Source: an uncultured Desulfovibrio sp. (GTDB lineage: Bacteria; Desulfobacterota; Desulfovibrionia; Desulfovibrionales; Desulfovibrionaceae). From it: a stretch of 52,201 bases of DNA. The notes beneath the pieces were generated by a model. It saw nothing but the letters and a program-made list of their open reading frames with translations, had not been told where the DNA came from and searched no databases. The translations under genes were made by a program, and so were the position numbers. The DNA lies in contig USBZ01000007.1 in assembly GCA_900553065.1 (NCBI GenBank), forward strand, positions 1 to 52,201. Direction: 5' to 3'. Shown one piece after another: positions 24,247-32,477 of the stretch (positions are counted from its first letter, which is position 1; each line of letters opens with the position of its first letter).

Positions 24247-25434
24247 ATGAAAACTGTCTTCTTGAAAAAAGGCGAAGACCGCCGGCTGCGCATAGGACAC
24301 CTGTGGGTGTTCAGCAACGAGATCGACGCAGGCCGCTCTCCGCTTTCCTCTTTTGCCCCGGGCGAATCCGTGCTCGTTGCCGATGCCGGAGGACGTCCTC
24401 TCGGCACGGGCTACATCAATCCGGCCTCGCTCATTGCCGTGCGTCTGGTCAGCCGGAAAGCCGACGAGCCGCTCAACACGGATCTTCTGCGCCGCCGCCT
24501 TGCCGATGCGCTGGCACTGCGGCAAAGAATGTTTGATCGCCCCTTCTACCGCCTCTGCCACGGCGAAGGCGACTTTCTGCCCGGCCTCATTGCCGACCGT
24601 CACGGCGATCACATCGTCTGCCAGATCACCACGGCCGGCATGGACGTCCACGCCGAAGAGCTGACGGCCATTCTGGACGAGCTTCTTCATCCCGCCTCCA
24701 TCGTGCTCGACAACGATGTCGCCTCCCGCGATCTCGAAGGGCTTGAACGCTTCAAGCGCGTCGCGCTGGGCCAGGCCCCTGAAGAGGCGCAGGTGGAAGA
24801 AAACGGCATGACCTACGCCATTCCTCTTCTGGGAGGTCAGAAAACCGGCTGGTTCTACGATCAGCGCCTGAACCGCGCCGCGCTCACTCCCTTCGTGAAG
24901 GCGCAGCCCGGCTGCCATGTGCTGGACGCCTTCTGCTACGCCGGAGGATTCGGCGCTCTTGCCGCCTCAAACGGCGCGGACAAGGTCACCTTCATGGACG
25001 CCTCCGCACAGGCTCTGAGTTACGCCCGGCGCAACGCCGAACAGTTCGGAACGGAAGCGGAAACGCTGCAGGGCGACGCCCTCACCCTTCTTGCGGATCT
25101 GCGCCGGGAAGGACGCACTTTCGACATCGTCTGTCTGGATCCGCCGGCCTTCATCAAGCGCAAGAAGGATACCAGACAGGGGCTGGAAGCCTATCAGCGC
25201 GTCAACGAGCTGGGACTCGATCTGGTCCGCCCCGGCGGCATGCTCATGACCTGCTCCTGTTCCCATCATCTGGAAGCGGACGCACTGCGCAACATGGTCA
25301 CGCGTGCGGCAGGAAAGCGCCGCCGCTTCGCCAGGCTGCTGCGTCAGGGCCTGCAGGGACCGGATCATCCGATCCATCCGGCCATGCCTGAAACGGCCTA
25401 TCTTAAAACCTTCCTTTTCCATCTGCCCGAATAG
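24247..25434 (+). CDS. rlmI: Class I SAM-dependent rRNA methyltransferase, RlmI-type
   Basis: A 395-residue protein with an N-terminal PUA RNA-binding domain (KKGEDRRLRIGHLWVFSNEI) and a C-terminal Rossmann methyltransferase domain: the SAM-binding segment DAFCYAGGFGALAA, the KTGWFYDQRLNR motif just before it and the LDPPAF catalytic segment. RlmI makes 5-methylcytosine at 23S rRNA position 1962; the assignment to that exact site is by family similarity. The length equals E. coli RlmI. It stands alone between an intergenic gap and a terminator. Confidence 0.88.
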   Translation: MKTVFLKKGEDRRLRIGHLWVFSNEIDAGRSPLSSFAPGESVLVADAGGRPLGTGYINPASLIAVRLVSRKADEPLNTDLLRRRLADALALRQRMFDRPFYRLCHGEGDFLPGLIADRHGDHIVCQITTAGMDVHAEELTAILDELLHPASIVLDNDVASRDLEGLERFKRVALGQAPEEAQVEENGMTYAIPLLGGQKTGWFYDQRLNRAALTPFVKAQPGCHVLDAFCYAGGFGALAASNGADKVTFMDASAQALSYARRNAEQFGTEAETLQGDALTLLADLRREGRTFDIVCLDPPAFIKRKKDTRQGLEAYQRVNELGLDLVRPGGMLMTCSCSHHLEADALRNMVTRAAGKRRRFARLLRQGLQGPDHPIHPAMPETAYLKTFLFHLPE

Positions 25435-25443
25435 TCACATCCC

Positions 25444-25480
25444 GGGGCGGTTCCGCAAACGGAGCCGCCCCGCGTTGTTT
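25444..25480 (+). terminator. Terminator after rlmI
   Basis: 12-base GC-rich stem (25444-25455 with 25460-25471, one wobble pair), then GCGTTGTTT. Confidence 0.75.
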
Positions 25481-25603
25481 CCGGCCGGACAAAGCCGTCG
25501 AAAAAGGCATGCTTGCCGCACGACTCTTTTTTCTATACCGTGAAAAACGCGCACTTTTCCGCGCCACTTTCTCCGACGATTCGCCGGTACAAGAGGTTCC
25601 GCC

Positions 25604-26755
25604 ATGTCATCCATTCAGGCTACCCGCATGCTTACTCCGGGTCCGACGCCCATCCCCGACCGTGTCCGACTGGCCATGGCCGCTCCCCTGCTCCATCACC
25701 GCAAGGATGCCTTCAAAACCATCCTCGCCGAAAACCAGGTCATGCTGAAGGAACTGTTCTGCACGGCTTCCCCCGTCATTCCTCTGGCCTGCTCCGGTAC
25801 CGGCGGCATGAATGCGGCGGCCTTCAATCTGTTCCAGCCCGGAGAGCGCGTTCTTGTGGCCACGGCCGGATATTTCGGCAACCGCTGGGTGGATATCGTC
25901 AAGGCCAGAGGACTCGACCCCGTTGTTCTGAGCAGGCCCGCGGGCGAATCCTTTGATCCGGAAGAAATCCGTTCCATGCTGGATAACGATCCCGCCATCC
26001 GCGGCGTGTTCATGCAGATTTCCGAAACCTCCACCGGTGTGCTTCATCCCGTGCAGGAAGTCGCATCCGTCACCCGCAAACGCGACGTTCTGCTGGTGGC
26101 GGACGGCATCTCCGCCGTTTCCATCTCTCCCGTGCGCATGGACGAATGGGGTATCGACTGCCTCATCACCGGCTCGCAGAAAGGCCTCATGCTCCCGCCC
26201 GGACTGGCCTTCATCGCCCTCTCGCCCCGCGCGTGGAAAAAAGCGGAAAGTGTCCGGAACCAGTGCTACTACTTCGACCTCATCCAGGAAAGAAGCAACT
26301 GCGAAAAGAACCAGACGCACTACACCTCGCCCATCAGTCTGCTCGTCGGCCTGCACGAAGCCCTGACCATGCTCAGGGAATTCGGCATGGACAATGTGTT
26401 CAGAAAGCAGAAGGCTCTGACGCGCATGGCCAGAACCGGCATTTCCGCCATGGGCATGGAACTCTTCGTCAAGGACGAGAATCGCTGCACCTGGGGACTC
26501 ACCAGCATCCGCATGCCCGACGACATTCCGGCCGGTCCCGTTGTAGCCAAAGCCTTCAAGGACTGGGGCGTCATTCTCACCGCAGGACAGGGCGATCTCA
26601 AGGACAAGGTGCTCCGCCTTGCCCACATGGGCTGGATCGACTGGGCGGATCTGTCCGCCGGCCTGCACGCGCTGGCCTGGAGCCTGCCCGTCAGGCCCGA
26701 AGGCGCCTATCTGGAAAAGGCGCTTGAAGCCTATCACGCGGCGCTTGCCGACTGA
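25604..26755 (+). CDS. Class V PLP aminotransferase (alanine-glyoxylate/serine-pyruvate type)
   Basis: A 383-residue fold-type I aminotransferase of class V. It opens with LTPGPTPIPD, as these enzymes do, has the SGTGGMNAAAFNL cofactor loop, the DGISAV aspartate and the PLP-binding lysine Lys193 in TGSQKGLM. The group includes alanine-glyoxylate and serine-pyruvate aminotransferases and 2-aminoethylphosphonate- or isoserine-type enzymes; the amino donor cannot be told from sequence alone. The gene stands alone between terminators. Confidence 0.88.
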   Translation: MSSIQATRMLTPGPTPIPDRVRLAMAAPLLHHRKDAFKTILAENQVMLKELFCTASPVIPLACSGTGGMNAAAFNLFQPGERVLVATAGYFGNRWVDIVKARGLDPVVLSRPAGESFDPEEIRSMLDNDPAIRGVFMQISETSTGVLHPVQEVASVTRKRDVLLVADGISAVSISPVRMDEWGIDCLITGSQKGLMLPPGLAFIALSPRAWKKAESVRNQCYYFDLIQERSNCEKNQTHYTSPISLLVGLHEALTMLREFGMDNVFRKQKALTRMARTGISAMGMELFVKDENRCTWGLTSIRMPDDIPAGPVVAKAFKDWGVILTAGQGDLKDKVLRLAHMGWIDWADLSAGLHALAWSLPVRPEGAYLEKALEAYHAALAD

Positions 26756-26820
26756 CCCGGAACATCCGCGGCGCTGAAGGCGAAACGTTCCCCTTCACGC
26801 GCGGCTCTTTCGTTCACTCA

Positions 26821-26851
26821 GGAACCGGCCGTACGGCCGGTTCCTTCTTTT
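26821..26851 (+). terminator. Terminator after the aminotransferase gene
   Basis: Perfect 11-base stem (26821-26831 with 26834-26844) followed by TTCTTTT. Confidence 0.85.
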
Positions 26852-27300
26852 CCTCCCGGCTCCTCCCCTTCCCCGAATTTTTCTCCGGCACCCATCCTTT
26901 TCCAGTCCGGAACTTTTTCTCCCCCGAATTTTTTCCTTTACTGATTTTCTCTTGTAAAAAAAAGAACAAGTCTTTATTCAAGGGGAACAAGCTGTTGGAA
27001 ACTGTACCGGTACGACCGAGCCTTCCTGTTCCGCCGGGGCTGCATAGTACGCCGCTCCTGCGAACGGAAGATTGCGCCCGTGAACTTTAACTTCGGCTGC
27101 ATCCGGCAGAAAACGGTCGGTCAACATCTTGATTTTACTGTCTTTCCGTATATTTTCTCAGGTCTGAAGGGAGAAAAACAATTTGTGAAGAGTCAGTGAT
27201 CTGGCGTAATTATCTTGCATTTCATCACAACTTGCTGGTAAACTCCCCACCGATAGTTTCTTTTTGACGATACGAACCTTATTCTCTGGAGGTTTTCAAC
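26852..27300 (+). promoter_or_regulatory. Long leader upstream of the CoA-disulfide reductase gene
   Basis: About 450 bases without a gene, AT-rich in its first third. It holds GAACAAG twice (26964-26970 and 26985-26991, 21 bases apart), a 10-base palindrome GTACCGGTAC (27004-27013) and two weak sigma-70 candidates: TTGTAA/TATTCA at 26952-26980 and TTGCAT/TAAACT at 27215-27244. TTGTGA (27183-27188) and TCACAA (27224-27229) are far apart, so they do not form a standard Fnr/HcpR box. GGAGG precedes the start codon. Confidence 0.4.
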
Positions 27301-29019
27301 ATGGCTCCCAATATTCTCATCATCGGCGGCGTTGCCCTCGGCCCGAAGGCTGCCGCCCGAGCCAAGAGGCTCATGCCCGACAGCAACATTACAATGATCG
27401 ATCAGGGGACCTACATCTCCTACGGCGGCTGCGGCATTCCCTACTTCGTCGGCGGCGACGTCCCTCAGATGAACGGTCTGCGCACCACCAATGCGGGTGT
27501 GGTGCGTGACGAAGCCTTCTTCAAGGAACTCAAGGGCGTGAACGCGATCTGCCACACGCGTGCCCTGTCCATCAACCGCAAGGAAAAGACCGTTACCGTG
27601 GAAAACACCCTGACCGGTGAAAAGAGCGACATGCCCTACGACAAGCTGGTCATCGCCACGGGCAGCAGCCCCCGCATCCCTCCCATTCCCGGCACGGATC
27701 TGAAGAATGTCACCTCCGTCACCTGTCTTGAGGCCGCCAAGGCCATTCAGGAACAGTGCGCCGCCCGCAAGATCAACCATGCCGTCATCATCGGCGCCGG
27801 CTTCATCGGTCTGGAAATGGCCGTGGCTCTGGCCGACATGTGGGGCATCAAGGTTACCGTCATTGAAATGGTCGACCACATCCTGCCTGCGCAGCTGTGC
27901 TACAACTTCAGCCAGATCGCCAAGCACGACCTGGAAGAACTCGGCATCACCGTTCTTACCGGTGAAGCCGTGAAGGAACTCAAGGGCAAGGACGGCGCCG
28001 TCTGCGAAGTGGTGACCAACAAGCGCACCATCGAAGCCGACGAAGTCATCTTCTCCATCGGCGTGACGCCGAACTCCAAGATCGCCTCCGACGCCGGCAT
28101 CGCGTGCCATCCCCGCGGCGGCATCATGGTGAACACCCACATGCAGACCTCCGACCCCGACATCTATGCCGGCGGCGACGTGGTCGTGGTGCGCAACCTC
28201 ATTTCCGGCGACCTCTCCTATCTGCCCCTCGGCTCCATGGCCAACAGACAGGGCCGCGTCATCGGCACCAACCTTGCCGGCGGCCAGGCCACCTTTGAAG
28301 GCGTTGTCGGCTCCTGGTGCGTGAAGCTGAACAAGATGTATGCCTCCGGCGCCGGCCTCACCCTGCATCAGGCCCGCATGGCCGGCTTCGACGCCATCGA
28401 AGTCAGCATGGAAGGTTCCGACAAGGCTCACTTCTACCCCGGACACACCAATACCAGCATCAACGTGGTCGTGGACAAGCAGACCCGCCGCGTTCTGGGC
28501 ATTCAGGGCATGAGCACCGACGGTTCCGCCGTCAAGGCCCGTACCGACGCCGTGGCCGCCATGCTCCAGATCGGCCGTCCCACGCTGAACGATCTCTCCA
28601 ACCTTGAAGTCTGCTACGCTCCGCCCTTCGCCTCCGCCATGGACGTGATCAACGCTGCCGGCAACGTGACCGAAAACGTGGTGAACGGCTACCACAAGTC
28701 CATCTCTCCCGACGAATTCGTCGATCTGTGGGAAAAGCGCGACGAAAACAACTACCTCTTCGTGGACATCCGTCCCGCCAAGGCCGGCAAGCCCATCGAA
28801 GAACGCCATCCCGGTCAGTACCTCTCCCTGCCGCTGGAAGAATTCAACGCCCGCGCCAAGAATGAGATTCCCACCGACCGTCCCGTGGCTCTCGTGTGCA
28901 ACACCGGCACCCGTGCCTATGAAGCCCAGCTCAAGCTCCGCAACATGGGCATCGAAACCGTGAACTCCGCCGGCGGCCACACCGCTCTGCGCAAGCGCGG
29001 CGACGAAGAAAAGTTCTAG
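27301..29019 (+). CDS. CoA-disulfide reductase/NADH oxidase-type flavoprotein with C-terminal rhodanese domain
   Basis: A 572-residue pyridine nucleotide-disulfide oxidoreductase. Domain order: FAD-binding Rossmann (IIGGVALGPKAAARA near residue 6), redox Cys44 in YGGCGIPYF, NAD-binding GAGFIGLEMA, the dimerisation domain and, from about residue 475, a rhodanese domain with its active-site Cys533 in CNTGTRA. This layout is that of CoADR-Rhd (also NAD(P)H polysulfide/sulfur reductase), in which sulfur on the rhodanese Cys is reduced via CoA-SH at the flavin site. In a sulfur-metabolising anaerobe it probably reduces persulfide or elemental sulfur, or protects against oxygen. It has a long leader and its own terminator. 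Confidence 0.92.
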   Translation: MAPNILIIGGVALGPKAAARAKRLMPDSNITMIDQGTYISYGGCGIPYFVGGDVPQMNGLRTTNAGVVRDEAFFKELKGVNAICHTRALSINRKEKTVTVENTLTGEKSDMPYDKLVIATGSSPRIPPIPGTDLKNVTSVTCLEAAKAIQEQCAARKINHAVIIGAGFIGLEMAVALADMWGIKVTVIEMVDHILPAQLCYNFSQIAKHDLEELGITVLTGEAVKELKGKDGAVCEVVTNKRTIEADEVIFSIGVTPNSKIASDAGIACHPRGGIMVNTHMQTSDPDIYAGGDVVVVRNLISGDLSYLPLGSMANRQGRVIGTNLAGGQATFEGVVGSWCVKLNKMYASGAGLTLHQARMAGFDAIEVSMEGSDKAHFYPGHTNTSINVVVDKQTRRVLGIQGMSTDGSAVKARTDAVAAMLQIGRPTLNDLSNLEVCYAPPFASAMDVINAAGNVTENVVNGYHKSISPDEFVDLWEKRDENNYLFVDIRPAKAGKPIEERHPGQYLSLPLEEFNARAKNEIPTDRPVALVCNTGTRAYEAQLKLRNMGIETVNSAGGHTALRKRGDEEKF

Positions 29020-29045
29020 TCTCCGCTTCCACTTCTCATAAATGA

Positions 29046-29086
29046 CCGGGGGATACGGGCATGCCCGTATCCCCCGGTTTCTTTTC
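29046..29086 (+). terminator. Terminator after the CoA-disulfide reductase gene
   Basis: Perfect 15-base stem (29046-29060 with 29063-29077) with a 2-base centre, followed by TTTCTTTTC. Confidence 0.9.
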
Positions 29087-29311
29087 TGAAAAAGTCCGGC
29101 CCTCTGGAAACCATCCGGCCACGCGCGGCATAAGCGCCCCTGCCTCCGCGCTGCCAGTCTTCTTTCTGCCTCGCCTTACTGCTTGAAAAGTCTTTGCAGA
29201 GTGATGATACGCGCTGTTGCAGGCATGCCTGCCTTTTTTCCGGCCCGAAGGATCCGCCGGGCGGCTTGCACGGTACGGCGGTATGTAGCATACTGAAAAA
29301 AAGGGGCTTCT

Positions 29312-30676
29312 ATGGCATCATCTCTGTTTTCCCGTCCGTTCTTCCGCATCTATCGCCTTCTCTGGAGACTGGCCTTTCCTTTTCTGAAACGCAGCGCCAG
29401 ACTTTCCGACGGCTGGAACGAACGCATGATTCCTTCAGACTGGCTTCTGCCGGATCTGCCGCAGAAAAACGGACGGGCAACGGACATATGGCTTCAGGCC
29501 GCATCCGGAGGAGAAGCCCGTCTGGCCGTAGCCGTCTGCCGAAGCTTCCGCCGGGATGCCGCGCTGCGCATACTGGTAACCACCTGGACCAGACAGGGCA
29601 AAGACGTCGTGGAGCGGGCGCTGCCCTCTCTCAAGGAAAGCCATCCGAACCTTGTCGTCGCCGTACGCTTCGCTCCCTTCGATCACCCGGACGTCGTCCG
29701 ACGGGCGCTGGCAACGGCAGCTCCCCGTATCGTGGCCCTGCTTGAAACGGAACTGTGGCCGGGGCTCATGGCCGCCTGCCGCGAAAAGAACATTCCCGTC
29801 CATATCTTCAACGGCCGCATCAACAGCTCGACAGCCCACTTCGGCCGTCTGTTCTCCTCCCTCATGGCCGACATCTCCCCTGCCGCGATTCACGCCATCT
29901 CCCGCTACGACAAGCAGGGCTTTGCCGCCATCTTCCCCTGCCCGACGGACAGAATCTCCAACATCAAATTCGATCTTGCCGCGCAGACTCTCGATGTCCC
30001 GCTTCCCGCCACAGCCGGCCTCTTCACCTCCGCCGGCCCGGTTTTTCTCTTCGCCTCCGTCCGTCAGTGCGAAGAAACCCGCATTCCCGGCCAGCTTGCG
30101 CGGCTGTACAAGGCCGTGCCCAACGCCTCCGTCGTCATCGTCCCCCGGCATCTGCACCGCGTAGCCGCATGGAAAAGCGTTCTGGAAGATCTGGCCTTCA
30201 TGCCCATGCTCATTTCGGAAATGACTCCCGGAAGCTGTCTGCCTCGAAAACGCGTGCTCATCTGGGACCGGTTCGGAGATCTGCCGCAGCTCTACGCCGC
30301 GGCGCGGGCAGTCTTCGTCGGCGGCAGCTTCGGACAGGGCGGACAGAACTTTCTTGAAGCCCTTGCCGCAGGGCGCGTTCCCTGCATAGGCCCCTCCGCC
30401 CATAATTTCCTCTGGGCCATGGGAAACGGCGATCCTTCCATGCCTTCCCTCGTGGAAGCCGGACTGCTGCATGTGGCGCATACGCCGAGAGACGTCATCA
30501 ACATCATGCTGAAACAGGCCGCTTCCACCCGCGACAGACATTCCGTCAGGGAGGCGTTCAGAACCTGGCTTCTTCCCCGGCAGGGCGGATCCGACGCCAC
30601 GGCCAGACTCATGGAAGAGGCGCTTGCCGACGCTCCGGTCGACGGCGCCAAGGAAGCTCCCGGCTCGGAACATTGA
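29312..30676 (+). CDS. waaA: 3-deoxy-D-manno-octulosonic acid (KDO) transferase
   Basis: A 454-residue inner-membrane-associated glycosyltransferase that attaches KDO to lipid A precursor in LPS core synthesis. An N-terminal hydrophobic anchor precedes the transferase. Family segments: the catalytic-base region AASGGE with Glu68, ETELWPG, FNGRI, SNIKFD and, in the sugar-nucleotide domain, GGSFGQGGQNFLEALAAG. Length is close to the usual 425. It opens the envelope region and is followed, about 105 bases later, by galE; kdsC, for KDO synthesis, lies 5 kb further on. Confidence 0.92.
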   Translation: MASSLFSRPFFRIYRLLWRLAFPFLKRSARLSDGWNERMIPSDWLLPDLPQKNGRATDIWLQAASGGEARLAVAVCRSFRRDAALRILVTTWTRQGKDVVERALPSLKESHPNLVVAVRFAPFDHPDVVRRALATAAPRIVALLETELWPGLMAACREKNIPVHIFNGRINSSTAHFGRLFSSLMADISPAAIHAISRYDKQGFAAIFPCPTDRISNIKFDLAAQTLDVPLPATAGLFTSAGPVFLFASVRQCEETRIPGQLARLYKAVPNASVVIVPRHLHRVAAWKSVLEDLAFMPMLISEMTPGSCLPRKRVLIWDRFGDLPQLYAAARAVFVGGSFGQGGQNFLEALAAGRVPCIGPSAHNFLWAMGNGDPSMPSLVEAGLLHVAHTPRDVINIMLKQAASTRDRHSVREAFRTWLLPRQGGSDATARLMEEALADAPVDGAKEAPGSEH

Positions 30677-30781
30677 AATTTTTCCGACAGTACCGTACAC
30701 CCGTAAACAGACCCGTTCCCACCGCAGGGCGTCTTTCTTCCAGACAGGCCGCGCCTCGGGACATCTCTTCTGGAGTCAGGC

Positions 30782-31762
30782 ATGAACATTCTCGTCATAG
30801 GCGGCGCCGGATACATCGGCAGCTGCACCTCCAAGGCGCTGGCCCGCGCAGGCCACAACGTCACCGTGTACGACAATCTGTCCACGGGACACAGAGATCT
30901 CGTCAAGTGGGGGCCTCTTTTCGAGGGGGACATTCTTGACGCCCAAAGACTCGAAACCTGTCTGAACGCCGTGAAGCCCGACGGCATCATCCATTTCGCG
31001 GCCTTTTCCCAGGTCGGGGAATCCGTACAGAATCCGGGAAAATACATCCGAAACAACGTCGGCGGTACGCTCAACATTCTTGAGGCCATGCAGCATACCG
31101 GCGTGCGCAACATCGTGGTTTCCAGCACGGCTTCCGTTTACGGCATTCCCGAAAAGATGCCCGTCACCGAAGACGCTCCTACCTTTCCCATCAATCCCTA
31201 CGGCGAAACCAAACTCTTCATGGAACGGATGCTGGCCGACTTTGCCCGGTCCTGCGGCCTTTCCTGGACGGCCCTGCGCTACTTCAATGCCGCCGGGGCC
31301 GATTCCGAAGGTGAAACCGGCGAACGTCACACGCCGGAAACGCATCTCATTCCCCGTGCACTCATGGCTCTGGACGGCAAGGCTCCCGACTTTCACGTCA
31401 TGGGCGACGACTATCCCACAAGAGACGGCACCTGCATCCGCGACTACATTCACGTTCAGGACCTGGCCGATGCCCATATCAAAGCCATGACCCGTCTTCT
31501 GCAGGCCGGAGACGGCGAAGGCACGGCCATGAACCTCGGCACCGGCACCGGACTTTCCGTGCGGGAAATCCTCAATGCCATCGAAGCCGTCACCGGCCGT
31601 TCCATGCCCTTCACCATCGGACCGCGACGGGCCGGAGATCCCCCGAGCCTTGTGGCCGACTCCTCAAGAGCTCTGGAGCTTCTCGGCTGGAAGCCCTCGC
31701 ATTCGGGCGTCGAGGACATCATACGCGACGCCTGGAACTGGTACCTGAAGGATCAGGCCTGA
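30782..31762 (+). CDS. galE: UDP-glucose 4-epimerase
   Basis: A 326-residue short-chain dehydrogenase/reductase that interconverts UDP-glucose and UDP-galactose. It has the NAD-binding GGAGYIG at residues 7-13, the SSTASVYG segment and the catalytic Y-x-x-x-K as Tyr140 and Lys144 (YGETK), plus the RYFNAAGA motif typical of GalE. A GGAG lies before the ATG. The surrounding LPS and polysaccharide export genes suggest it supplies sugar for surface polysaccharide. Confidence 0.93.
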   Translation: MNILVIGGAGYIGSCTSKALARAGHNVTVYDNLSTGHRDLVKWGPLFEGDILDAQRLETCLNAVKPDGIIHFAAFSQVGESVQNPGKYIRNNVGGTLNILEAMQHTGVRNIVVSSTASVYGIPEKMPVTEDAPTFPINPYGETKLFMERMLADFARSCGLSWTALRYFNAAGADSEGETGERHTPETHLIPRALMALDGKAPDFHVMGDDYPTRDGTCIRDYIHVQDLADAHIKAMTRLLQAGDGEGTAMNLGTGTGLSVREILNAIEAVTGRSMPFTIGPRRAGDPPSLVADSSRALELLGWKPSHSGVEDIIRDAWNWYLKDQA

Positions 31763-32067
31763 TCGCATTCCGGCTTCCGGAGTACGGCTTTCCGGAACGC
31801 TCCGGAGAAATATGTTCCTGAAACGCTGAAGAGGTCTTCTCCTCCGGCGCCAGTCCGAGACGGGTATCCATCGAAGTCTTTTCTCCCGTCTCCGCGAAGG
31901 CTTCAGGCCGGACCGGTCGGGCCGGATTCAAACCGGACGCGCCCCGGACAAGCTTCCTCAAAACAGGTCAACAGGGAGGTCGAACCTCCCCTCTGGACAG
32001 GATAAGCTCCCCGGACGTATATTCTTTCCGCGGAATCATCCGCCGAATATTTCATAAGGGTACTCCC
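31763..32067 (+). other. Intergenic region after galE with short inverted repeats
   Basis: About 300 bases with no credible gene. It holds an 8-base inverted repeat (GAGACGGG at 31857-31864, CCCGTCTC at 31885-31892) and a compact hairpin GGGAGGT/ACCTCCC (31974-31990). Neither has a T run. No clear promoter is seen for the lipoprotein gene that follows. Confidence 0.4.
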
Positions 32068-32421
32068 ATGCGTATTTTCCTTATTCCTGCCGCGCTCTCC
32101 CTTCTGCTTGGCGGCTGTCTTGCCAATCCCTTCGGCTCTTCTCCCGAACCCGAAGTTCCCATGCCCGAAATACCGCTCTCTCCCGTGCCCCAGTTCATTT
32201 CCATGAACAATGCCGGCGCGCAGGCCTCCATCGACGACCCCGCCTTCGGCGGCACGGTGGACGTCATGGTCGAAGGAGCCTTCACTTCGGCGTCCGGACG
32301 CGACTGCCGCCGCGCCGTGGTCAGTCAGCCTCCCCATGAGGCGGAAATCATCATTCTCTGCCGTCAGGGCGACGGCTGGGAACTCATGCCCCGTGTCTGG
32401 GGTCGCGGTCTCGATCACTGA
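32068..32421 (+). CDS. Small lipoprotein of unknown function
   Basis: A 117-residue protein with a lipoprotein signal: basic start, hydrophobic core and lipobox LGGC with the modified cysteine at residue 17. A Pro-rich stretch follows (SPEPEVPMPEIPLSPVP), then a small domain holding two cysteines (RDCRR and LCRQG) that could pair, with a basic C-terminus. No family is recognised. It precedes the polysaccharide export gene by about 56 bases on the same strand, so it may be an envelope accessory protein for that system. Confidence 0.75.
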   Translation: MRIFLIPAALSLLLGGCLANPFGSSPEPEVPMPEIPLSPVPQFISMNNAGAQASIDDPAFGGTVDVMVEGAFTSASGRDCRRAVVSQPPHEAEIIILCRQGDGWELMPRVWGRGLDH

Positions 32422-32477
32422 GCCGGTCGAATTTCCTTTTCTCCTGTATTCATCCAGCCTTCGGGCAGGAGCTTCTC

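Noticed and set aside
27183..27229. TTGTGA and TCACAA as an Fnr/HcpR-type binding site before the CoA-disulfide reductase gene
   Set aside because: The two half sites are 35 bases apart instead of 6, so a dimer of that family could not bind them as one site.
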